Part shown: piece by piece, positions 1 to 6,086 of the stretch
Position numbering within the stretch: position 1 is the stretch's first letter
How the letters are laid out: the number at the start of each line of letters is the position of its first letter
Source: an uncultured Erysipelotrichaceae bacterium
Lineage (GTDB): Bacteria; Bacillota_I; Bacilli_A; RF39; UBA660
NCBI GenBank assembly: GCA_902797415.1
Contig: CADBSQ010000050.1
Coordinates: 1 to 6,086, forward strand
Direction: 5' to 3'
Length of the DNA stretch: 6,086 bases
Made by a program: the position numbers and the translations under genes
Notes under the pieces: generated by a model
What the model was told of the DNA's origin: nothing
Database searches by the model: none
What the model saw: only the letters and a program-made list of their open reading frames with translations

Positions 1-1125
1 GATGCCATTGCTAGTCAAATCGCTTTTAGAGATGCCATAAAACTAAGATATCCATCAAAAAAAGTGTATGCCATAGGAGCCACAGTAGCAAAATTTAAAC
101 ATTTTGGTACACTAGATAAAATCAAAGATGAAGATATAAGTAAAGCACTTTGTTTTGTTCTAGATTGTCCTAACATAGCTCGAATTGATGGAATAGATAT
201 AGAAAAGTGTAAAGAAGTTATAAAAATAGATCACCATCCATTTATTGATAGGATGGGAATAATAGAGTGGGTTGATACAAGTTATACAAGTGTTTGTGAA
301 ATGATTACAGAGTTTTTAATATCAGCAAGATTTAGAGCAAATAAAACAATTGCCGAAAATCTTTACTTAGGTGTTGTTTCTGATTCCGATAGATTTCTTT
401 TTTCAACAACATCGTATAAAACTTTTGAATTAATGGCTATTCTAATTAAAAATTCAAAGATAAAAGTTTCTGAACTTTATCCAAGACTATACAATAGACC
501 ATTAAACGAAGTTAGATTTCAGTCCTATATAACAGAACATTTAAAAGTTACTAAAAATGGATTTGCTTCTCTAAAAATAACGAAATCAGTATTAGAAAAA
601 TACAATGTAGATGCCGGTACACCATCTAATCTTGTGAACAATTTTAACAATATAGAAGAGGTTATATGCTGGGCACTCGTTACTTTTGATGAAAAACAAA
701 ACCTATATAAAGTTAATATAAGAAGTAGAGGACCTGTCATAAACAGTGTCGCTGCCAAATTCAATGGTGGAGGACACGAACTGGCAAGTGGTGCAAAAAT
801 AAAAAGTGCGCTTGATGTTGATAAAATACTAAGACAATTAGATGAAGCCTGTGCTCTTTACAGAACCAGTAAAGGATTAGATTCTGTAAAAGTAGAAGAT
901 ATTAATGAGGAATCTTCAGAAAAAGATAAAAAAGAGACAAAAGAAACTAAAAAAGAAGAGAAAACTGAAGATAAAAGTAAAAACAAGAAAGAAGAAACCA
1001 GTGAGGAAAAAGAAACCAAAAACGAAAAAGATTCACCAGTAAAGAAAAACACAAAAGAAAAAACAAAAACCAAAAGTAAATCAAAAACAACAAAAAAGAA
1101 AGTAACTAAAAGAAAAAAGAAATAA
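1..1125 (+). CDS. nrnA: NrnA-type DHH phosphoesterase (nano-RNase / pAp phosphatase), 5' end missing
   Basis: Members of this cytoplasmic family degrade RNA (and some DNA) oligonucleotides of a few residues to mononucleotides and dephosphorylate 3'-phosphoadenosine 5'-phosphate, using Mn2+-type metal centres. The frame is open from base 1, and the first codons (DAIASQ) look like the end of the family motif H-x-x-P-D-x-D-A, so about 25 residues lie upstream. Counting from base 1, I see a metal-ligand Asp in FVLDCPN (D55), the DHH motif in KIDHHP (77-79), the third metal motif DSD (128-130, usually DTG) and the substrate-binding DHHA1 motif GGGHELASG (256-264) after RSRGPVIN. These match Bacillus-type NrnA better than the membrane c-di-AMP phosphodiesterase GdpP. 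GTG at 64 is an internal Val, not the start. After the DHHA1 domain comes a Lys/Glu-rich tail that is not part of the core family. addB follows after 41 nt. The family call is firm; exact substrate preference is not shown by sequence. Confidence 0.93.
   Translation, partial: DAIASQIAFRDAIKLRYPSKKVYAIGATVAKFKHFGTLDKIKDEDISKALCFVLDCPNIARIDGIDIEKCKEVIKIDHHPFIDRMGIIEWVDTSYTSVCEMITEFLISARFRANKTIAENLYLGVVSDSDRFLFSTTSYKTFELMAILIKNSKIKVSELYPRLYNRPLNEVRFQSYITEHLKVTKNGFASLKITKSVLEKYNVDAGTPSNLVNNFNNIEEVICWALVTFDEKQNLYKVNIRSRGPVINSVAAKFNGGGHELASGAKIKSALDVDKILRQLDEACALYRTSKGLDSVKVEDINEESSEKDKKETKETKKEEKTEDKSKNKKEETSEEKETKNEKDSPVKKNTKEKTKTKSKSKTTKKKVTKRKKK
886..1122 (+). other. Low-complexity, purine-rich segment encoding the charged NrnA tail
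   Basis: About 79 codons at the end of nrnA form an almost uninterrupted run of Lys, Glu, Thr, Ser and Asn. The first part mixes acidic and basic residues; the last 29 residues contain 15 Lys, 1 Arg and only 1 Glu, ending in KRKKK. The coding strand is almost all A and G. No catalytic motif or folded-domain pattern is visible, so the segment is probably disordered. A basic tail of this kind could bind nucleic acid or ribosomes, but that is inference. Confidence 0.8.
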
Positions 1126-1151
1126 ATGCTAAAATGAGCATTTTTTTCTTT
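1116..1151 (+). terminator. Hairpin with T-rich 3' side at the nrnA stop; likely weak or leaky terminator
   Basis: The core stem AAATGCT (1124-1130) pairs with AGCATTT (1137-1143) around the loop AAAATG. After one T-T mismatch (1123/1144) the stem can extend seven more pairs, AAAGAAA (1116-1122) with TTTCTTT (1145-1151). The 3' arm runs into a T tract, as in an intrinsic terminator, and the 5' arm contains the nrnA stop codon. There are only three G-C pairs, so termination is probably incomplete. The A-rich 5' flank would give the same shape on the other strand, but no convergent gene is present. Because addB starts 16 nt further on without a clear promoter, read-through or a post-transcriptional role is also possible. 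Confidence 0.5.
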
Positions 1152-1154
1152 AAA

Positions 1155-1161
1155 TAAGGAG
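1155..1161 (+). promoter_or_regulatory. Ribosome binding site of addB (TAAGGAG)
   Basis: TAAGGAG matches the anti-Shine-Dalgarno core and lies 5 nt before the ATG at 1167. It supports this ATG as the addB start. It lies just outside the extended hairpin, so it would remain accessible when that structure forms. Confidence 0.8.
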
Positions 1162-1166
1162 TTAAT

Positions 1167-3527
1167 ATGGACTATGCCAAACTAAATAATAAACTAATTA
1201 TTACAAATAATGATAACAAAAAAACTTTAATACAAGATATATCTAAACAAAATGAAATATTAAATATTAAAATAATTACACTAGAAGAATTTAAGAAAAA
1301 ATACTTTTTTGACTATGATAAAAAAAGTATTTATTACATCTGCAAAAAAGAATCTTGTTTATATGGAATAGCTAAAATATATTTAAATAACCTTTACTAT
1401 ATAGATGAAACTAAAGAATATGACAATAAAAAAATTAACTTTTTAAAAGAACTAAAACTAGACTTAATAGATAAAAAATTAATTTATCATAATCCATTAT
1501 TTAAAAACTATATAAAACAAAAAGATGTAATAGCATATGATTTATCTTATGAAGATAAGTTTTATTTAAATGTATTTAAATCTCTTGACATTACTTTCTT
1601 AAATAAAGAAAAACAAAATAATAAGGCAATACTATATAAATTTCCAAATATGGAAGAAGAAATTGGTTTTATTGCATCAAAAATTGTAAAACTAATTAAA
1701 GATGGAATTAACATAAATAAAATAAAACTTGCTAATGTTAAAGATGACTATGTATACGAAATAAACAAAATATTTAAATTATTTAACATACCAATAAATG
1801 GCTTAACAAAAGAAAAAGCAAGTGGTACTAATATAGTTAAGTCTTTTAAAGAAAACTTCTCTAATGACATAAAAGAAACAATCAACACTATAAATGAATT
1901 AGCAAAATCTGATAAGGAAAAAAAGCTTGTTAAAAGAATCATTAATGTAATAAACGAATATAACTTTACAGAAAATCTAGAAGAAGTAAAAGATTTAATC
2001 TTTGAAGATGTTGATAATATAAATATAGAAGAAACTCTTCTTACAAATGCAGTCGAAGTAATAGATTTTGCTAACAGTGAAGTTAGTGAAGATGAGTATA
2101 TCTTCTTGATCAATTTTAACCAAGGAAGCATACCATCAGATTATAAAGACGAAGATTACTTAAGCGATAAAGAAAAAACTATCCTTGGAGTTAATACGTC
2201 CATTGAAAACAACAAAAACATACATGAAAAACTAAAAAATAAGATTAAAAATACTAGTCACTTATTTGTCACATATTCTGAGAACAACTTGACAGGTGAG
2301 ATTTACATTTCAAGTCTTTATGAAAAAGAACTCTTTGAAGAAGAAAAACCATATTTTACAAACAATTATTCTGATTTATACAATAAACTCTTATTGACAA
2401 AGGAGTTAGATGAATTTTACAAGTTTGGCACTAAAACAAATGATTTATTAACACTTTATAACCATTACAATAACTTAGACTATAATACATTTGATAATAA
2501 ATTTAAAGGTATTAATGAAATCGATTTTAATAAATCAATTGAAAAGGGTTTAACTATTTCATACTCGAGCTTAAGTGATTTCTATAATTGTCAGTTTAAA
2601 TACTACATTAAACATATATTAAAATTAGAAAAATATGAACAAACATTCTTTACTGTTATAGGTAACATATATCATTACTGTTTATCTAAATGCTTTGATG
2701 ATTCGTTTGATTTTGAACAGTCTTTTAATAAAGCTTTAACAATGTATGAGTATGACTATAAAAAAAGTGAATTATTCTTTTTAGATTTACTTAAAGAAGA
2801 GTTAAAAACAGTGATCGAAATTGTTCAAAAGCAAAGAACAAATTCATACTTTTCTAAGGGCTTTTATGAAAGAAGAATAACTGTTCCACTTAATGAAGAA
2901 AGAAACATTATTTTAAAGGGTTTTATTGATAAGTTAGTTGTTTGTAAATATGGAGAAAGAGTAGCCTACTTTATAGTCGATTATAAGACAGGTGATGCAT
3001 CAAATAATTTAAATAATTTATATTATGGACTTGATATGCAGCTTCCTATATATGTTTATTTAGCTAGTCAAATTCCTGAACTAAAAAATATTAGACTAGG
3101 TGGATTTTATCTTCAAAAAATTATATCAAACGAAGCGGATATTGAGAATAAAGAAAAAGATTTAATGCTTAATGGTTATACTAATTCAGATATTGGTATT
3201 ATTGAGCTATTGGATAAAAACTTTGAGAAGAGTAATACTATTAAGGGTATTAAAACATTAAAAGATGGAAGTCTTTCTAAAACTGCTAAAGTTTTAAGTG
3301 ATGATGAAATAAACCAGATTAAAACCATGGCTGAAAATAAAGTGTTAGAAGCTTATAAATTGATTTTAGATGGAGAGTTTAATATAAATCCTAAAAAGGT
3401 TGGTAGAGAGCTTACAGGGTGCAAATATTGCAAGTTTAAAGATATTTGCTATCGAAAGAATGAAGATATAGTGGAACTTGAAGAAAAGAAATATACAGAC
3501 TTCTTAGGGGGTGAACAAATTGACTAA
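1167..3527 (+). CDS. addB: AddB: Fe-S PD-(D/E)XK nuclease subunit of AddAB, short form
   Basis: AddB is the partner of AddA in the complex that processes double-strand breaks; its nuclease cuts one strand and, in studied species, its inactive helicase fold reads the Chi site. The C-terminal 320 residues are complete: SYSSLSDFYNCQFKYY (465-480) with the first Fe-S cysteine C475, GNIYH (499-503), catalytic D588 in GFIDK, D605 and K607 in IVDYKTGD, Q625 in QLPIYVY, and C752, C755, C761 (CxxC-x5-C) closing the Fe-S cluster. The middle shows degenerate UvrD-like 2A signatures: EEEIGFIASKI (163-173), FNIPI (206-210), and LINFNQGSIP (314-323) followed by DEDYLSDKEK. The protein has 786 residues against about 1,160 in Bacillus subtilis. 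No GxxGxGKS/T Walker A occurs near the N-terminus and the helicase-like half is compressed. It contains no Trp. Start and stop are clear; addA overlaps its end by 8 nt, implying coupled expression. A generic PD-(D/E)XK annotation is possible, but adjacency to addA favours AddB. Confidence 0.9.
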   Translation: MDYAKLNNKLIITNNDNKKTLIQDISKQNEILNIKIITLEEFKKKYFFDYDKKSIYYICKKESCLYGIAKIYLNNLYYIDETKEYDNKKINFLKELKLDLIDKKLIYHNPLFKNYIKQKDVIAYDLSYEDKFYLNVFKSLDITFLNKEKQNNKAILYKFPNMEEEIGFIASKIVKLIKDGININKIKLANVKDDYVYEINKIFKLFNIPINGLTKEKASGTNIVKSFKENFSNDIKETINTINELAKSDKEKKLVKRIINVINEYNFTENLEEVKDLIFEDVDNINIEETLLTNAVEVIDFANSEVSEDEYIFLINFNQGSIPSDYKDEDYLSDKEKTILGVNTSIENNKNIHEKLKNKIKNTSHLFVTYSENNLTGEIYISSLYEKELFEEEKPYFTNNYSDLYNKLLLTKELDEFYKFGTKTNDLLTLYNHYNNLDYNTFDNKFKGINEIDFNKSIEKGLTISYSSLSDFYNCQFKYYIKHILKLEKYEQTFFTVIGNIYHYCLSKCFDDSFDFEQSFNKALTMYEYDYKKSELFFLDLLKEELKTVIEIVQKQRTNSYFSKGFYERRITVPLNEERNIILKGFIDKLVVCKYGERVAYFIVDYKTGDASNNLNNLYYGLDMQLPIYVYLASQIPELKNIRLGGFYLQKIISNEADIENKEKDLMLNGYTNSDIGIIELLDKNFEKSNTIKGIKTLKDGSLSKTAKVLSDDEINQIKTMAENKVLEAYKLILDGEFNINPKKVGRELTGCKYCKFKDICYRKNEDIVELEEKKYTDFLGGEQID
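3507..3514 (+). promoter_or_regulatory. Ribosome binding site of addA inside the end of addB (GGGGGTGA)
   Basis: GGGGGTGA can pair along its whole length with the anti-Shine-Dalgarno sequence, with one G-U wobble replacing the usual A-U pair. It lies 5 nt before TTG at 3520. This selects TTG 3520 over the in-frame GTG at 3511, which overlaps the site and has no purine-rich site upstream. The site is unusually G-rich for its surroundings although it also encodes addB residues. Confidence 0.75.
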
Positions 3528-6086
3528 ATGGACTAGTGAACAATTAAAAGCAATAGAAACTAGTGGTAACAACATTATAGTTAGTGCCGGAGCAGGCTCT
3601 GGTAAAACTGCGGTTCTTTCAGAAAGAGTTTTATATAAAATATTTCATGGAGTTAAAATAAATGAACTTCTAATTCTAACCTTTACTAACGCCGCTGCTA
3701 GAGAAATGAAAGATAGAATTAGAAGCAAAATAAAAAATGAGCCTTCTTTAAAGGATTCACTTGATGCCTTAGATAGTGCCTACATTACAACATTTGATTC
3801 ATTCGCTTTATCTGTATTAAAAAAATATCACTATTTACTTAATCTACCCAAAGATATAAAGATTAGTGATGAAGGTATGGTTAATATTAAAAAGGTCGAA
3901 CTATTAGATGAAGTATTTGAAGAAAAATATGATCAAAATGATATTATATTTTTAGATTTTATAAAAACTTACTCTGTTAAAAGTGATGGACTACTTAGAA
4001 GTTTAGTGCTATCTATTGCTAATAAAATGGAAAACTTTATAGATAAAGATGAATACATAACATTTATTAAAGAAAAGTTTTTTGCAAAAGAAAATATAGA
4101 AAAGATATTTGGTGAATATAAAGAGTTAGTTGTAAACAAACAAAGGGAAGTATCTTTAGAGTATAAAAACTTAACATATTATTTTGATAGTGATTATTTA
4201 GAGAAAGTGGAAAGAGTAGTTTTACCTATAATAGATGCTAGAACTTTAGAGGATTTAAATAGTCATAGATTATTTAGAATACCTAATGCCCCTAGGGGTA
4301 GCGATGATGAAGCAAAAGAAGCACGTAAAAAGGTAAAAGATGCTATAGATGGTTTATATGAAGTATTATTTAATAGTAGGGAAGAGATGGAGAAGAATAT
4401 ACTTGATACTAAAGATTTATGCTTCGAAATCATAGATATTATTAAATTGTACTTTGAAAAACTGGAAAATTATAAAAAAGAAAACAATATTTTTACATTT
4501 CAAGACGTTGCTCTTGCATCGATAAAAATTCTTAAAACTTATCCTTTTGCAAGAGAAGAATTAAAGTCTTCTTTTAAAGAAATAATGATTGATGAATATC
4601 AAGATACTAATAATATACAAGAAACGTTTATTAATTTAATCTCTGATAAAAATGTGTATATGGTTGGTGACATTAAACAATCAATATATAAATTTAGGGG
4701 TTCAAATCCATCCTTATTTCAAACAAAGTATGATAATTACTCTTTAGAAAAGGGTGGTATAAAAATTGACTTAACAAAAAACTTTAGGTCAAGAGGGGAA
4801 GTTATTGACAACATAAATAAAATATTTGGCTTAATTATGGACAATTCACTAGGTGGAGCAGAATATCAAGAATCACATAATATGATTTTTGGAAATACTT
4901 CTTACGAAGACGAGAAAAAAGATATATACAATTACGACTGTGAGGTTCTTAAATACGATAGTGATGAATCTAAAAAATTTGATAACCATGAAATAGAAAT
5001 ATTTGCCATTGCTAAAGATATCAAGCAAAAAATGAAACTTGGAATAAAAGTGTTTGATAAAAAAACATCTAAATTAAGGGATGCAACATATTCAGACTTT
5101 GTAATTATTCTAGATAGAAGTAAATACTTTGATGATTATAAAAAAATATTTGAATACCTAAATATACCTCTTTCTATTTTAAGAGATGAAAACCTAGGTT
5201 TAAGTTTTGAAATATCTTTAATCAAAAATATAATAGATTTTATTATAAAGATTAACAATAAAGAATATGATGAAACCTTTAAATATGACTTTTTAAGTAT
5301 AGGTAGAAGCTTTCTTTATGAGTTAGATGATGAGTATTTGTTTAATGTAATAATTAATAATAAAATAAAGGATACTGATATATATAAAGATTTTTCTAAT
5401 ATTAAGGATTATAATTCTCTTACTATAGGTCAAGTTTTTATGTTTATTTTGGATATAACTAAATTTTATGAAAAACTTTATAAGATAGGAGATTATAAAA
5501 ACATAAACGTTAAGTTATCAAGGTTATATGACATGGCAAAGTCTATGGAAGAAAATGGTAATCTAGAGGACTTTAGAGACTACTTAGAAAAGATTATATC
5601 TAGTGGTTTAGAAGTTAAGTATACAACTAGTTCTACAAGCAGTGAAAGCGTTAAAATAATGACTATACATAAGTCTAAAGGTCTTGAGTATCCAATATGT
5701 TATTTTGCTGATTTAGCACATGATTTTAATACATCAGATATTAAAACAAAATTCATTATTTCAGAAAAATATGGTTTAATAGTTCCATCAGAAAACAGTG
5801 AACAAAGCGTATTAAAGAATTTAGTTAAAAGAAATTTCCAAATTGAAGAAGTAAGCGAAAAAATAAGACTGCTATATGTAGCACTAACTCGCGCTAGAGA
5901 AAAAATGATTATAGTAGTTCCAAATAGTGATTTAAAAAAACAAGAAAAATCAAGAAATGGGGCAATAAAACATTTAAGAAGAGTTAAATATAAATCTCTT
6001 GCTAGTTTCATTTATTCTATTGAGGAATATCTTCCAAACTATTTTCGAACAATAAATATCAATAAACTAAATCTAACAAAAGACTA
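3520..6086 (+). CDS. addA: AddA: UvrD/Rep-type helicase-nuclease subunit A, 3' end missing
   Basis: AddA is the 3'-5' ATP-driven motor of AddAB, with a second nuclease at its C-terminus. The frame is open from TTG 3520 to the window edge (855 codons). Superfamily 1A helicase motifs appear in order: Q motif WTSEQ (4-8), Walker A SAGAGSGKT (22-30), Ia LTFTNAAAREM (53-63), Ib TTFDSF (90-95), Walker B IDEYQD (357-362), III VGDIKQSIYKFRG (382-394), IV LTKNFRSR (418-425), V TIHKSKGLEYP (715-725) and VI LLYVALTRAREK (784-795) with the arginine finger region. GLEYP and VGDIKQSIY favour AddA over UvrD/PcrA, as does the preceding addB. Bacillus AddA has about 1,230 residues, so the C-terminal PD-(D/E)XK domain should lie in the next 1.1 kb and cannot be checked here. 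Motif Ib has Asp where His is usual. The start overlaps the last codons of addB, so translation is probably coupled. No frameshift is seen. Confidence 0.95.
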   Translation, partial: MTKWTSEQLKAIETSGNNIIVSAGAGSGKTAVLSERVLYKIFHGVKINELLILTFTNAAAREMKDRIRSKIKNEPSLKDSLDALDSAYITTFDSFALSVLKKYHYLLNLPKDIKISDEGMVNIKKVELLDEVFEEKYDQNDIIFLDFIKTYSVKSDGLLRSLVLSIANKMENFIDKDEYITFIKEKFFAKENIEKIFGEYKELVVNKQREVSLEYKNLTYYFDSDYLEKVERVVLPIIDARTLEDLNSHRLFRIPNAPRGSDDEAKEARKKVKDAIDGLYEVLFNSREEMEKNILDTKDLCFEIIDIIKLYFEKLENYKKENNIFTFQDVALASIKILKTYPFAREELKSSFKEIMIDEYQDTNNIQETFINLISDKNVYMVGDIKQSIYKFRGSNPSLFQTKYDNYSLEKGGIKIDLTKNFRSRGEVIDNINKIFGLIMDNSLGGAEYQESHNMIFGNTSYEDEKKDIYNYDCEVLKYDSDESKKFDNHEIEIFAIAKDIKQKMKLGIKVFDKKTSKLRDATYSDFVIILDRSKYFDDYKKIFEYLNIPLSILRDENLGLSFEISLIKNIIDFIIKINNKEYDETFKYDFLSIGRSFLYELDDEYLFNVIINNKIKDTDIYKDFSNIKDYNSLTIGQVFMFILDITKFYEKLYKIGDYKNINVKLSRLYDMAKSMEENGNLEDFRDYLEKIISSGLEVKYTTSSTSSESVKIMTIHKSKGLEYPICYFADLAHDFNTSDIKTKFIISEKYGLIVPSENSEQSVLKNLVKRNFQIEEVSEKIRLLYVALTRAREKMIIVVPNSDLKKQEKSRNGAIKHLRRVKYKSLASFIYSIEEYLPNYFRTININKLNLTKD

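Noticed and set aside
64..66. GTG as the start of the first gene
   Set aside because: The frame is open to base 1, and the codons before it continue the NrnA motif region, so this is an internal Val of a gene cut by the window edge.
525..764. Minus-strand open frame of 79 codons
   Set aside because: It lies wholly opposite the conserved DHHA1 part of nrnA, has no family-like content and no sign of its own ribosome binding site.
858..1073. Minus-strand frame made almost only of Ser, Phe, Val and Leu
   Set aside because: It is the complement of the purine-rich Lys/Glu tail of nrnA; the hydrophobic look is a by-product of that composition.
1127..1135. TGCTAAAAT resembling an extended -10 promoter for addB
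   Set aside because: It lies inside the hairpin, has no fitting -35, and would put the start point in a T tract; such matches are common by chance at this AT content.
1748..2131. Minus-strand frame of 127 codons with hydrophobic stretches
   Set aside because: It is antisense to addB in a region where the + frame has recognisable AddB signatures; A-rich codons read backwards give Phe, Leu and Ser.
3134..3138. AGCGG, the Bacillus subtilis Chi sequence (also once on the minus strand at 3692-3696)
   Set aside because: One copy per strand is about what this base composition would give by chance, and the Chi sequence of this organism is unknown.
3511..3513. GTG as an alternative addA start
   Set aside because: It is in frame, but it overlaps the ribosome binding site and has no purine-rich site upstream; TTG at 3520 is correctly spaced.
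5700..6011. Minus-strand frame of 103 codons
   Set aside because: It is opposite helicase motif VI of addA, which is clearly the coding frame.

Overview
The window is a very AT-rich stretch (GC roughly a quarter to 30% by eye) with three tightly packed genes, all on the + strand. Gene content and style point to a low-GC Firmicutes/Bacilli-type bacterium, possibly one of the small-genome gut lineages near the Mollicutes (RF39-like); that placement is inference. Lys, Asn and Ile dominate the proteins, AGA is the main Arg codon, both visible stops are TAA, and the three Trp codons are all TGG. No in-frame TGA occurs in about 2,000 codons, so the reading frames fit the standard bacterial code rather than the Mycoplasma code.

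Layout. (1) Positions 1-1125 hold the 3' part of nrnA, a DHH/DHHA1 nano-RNase and pAp phosphatase. Its start lies upstream of the window, and it carries an unusual Lys/Glu-rich C-terminal tail of about 75-80 residues. (2) A 41-nt gap holds most of a hairpin with a T-rich 3' side, which begins inside the nrnA stop region, and a TAAGGAG ribosome binding site. (3) Positions 1167-3527 hold addB, the Fe-S nuclease subunit of the AddAB helicase-nuclease. It is unusually short at 786 residues, has no visible Walker A motif and has a compressed helicase-like half, but its nuclease and cysteine motifs are complete. (4) From 3520 to the window end runs addA, the motor helicase. It overlaps addB by 8 nt and starts at a TTG behind a strong ribosome binding site. 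All helicase motifs are present, and the C-terminal nuclease domain lies beyond the window.

Working together, AddA and AddB form the double-strand-break end-processing complex that unwinds and cuts DNA and prepares 3' tails for RecA. NrnA removes very short oligonucleotides and pAp. Its position directly upstream could link the end products of nucleic-acid cleavage to mononucleotide recycling, but that is inference from gene order.

I see no mobile element, CRISPR array, tRNA, rRNA or riboswitch. The content is a housekeeping repair and RNA-turnover locus. The noteworthy points are the reduced AddB, the charged NrnA tail and the junction hairpin; I see no clearly new system.
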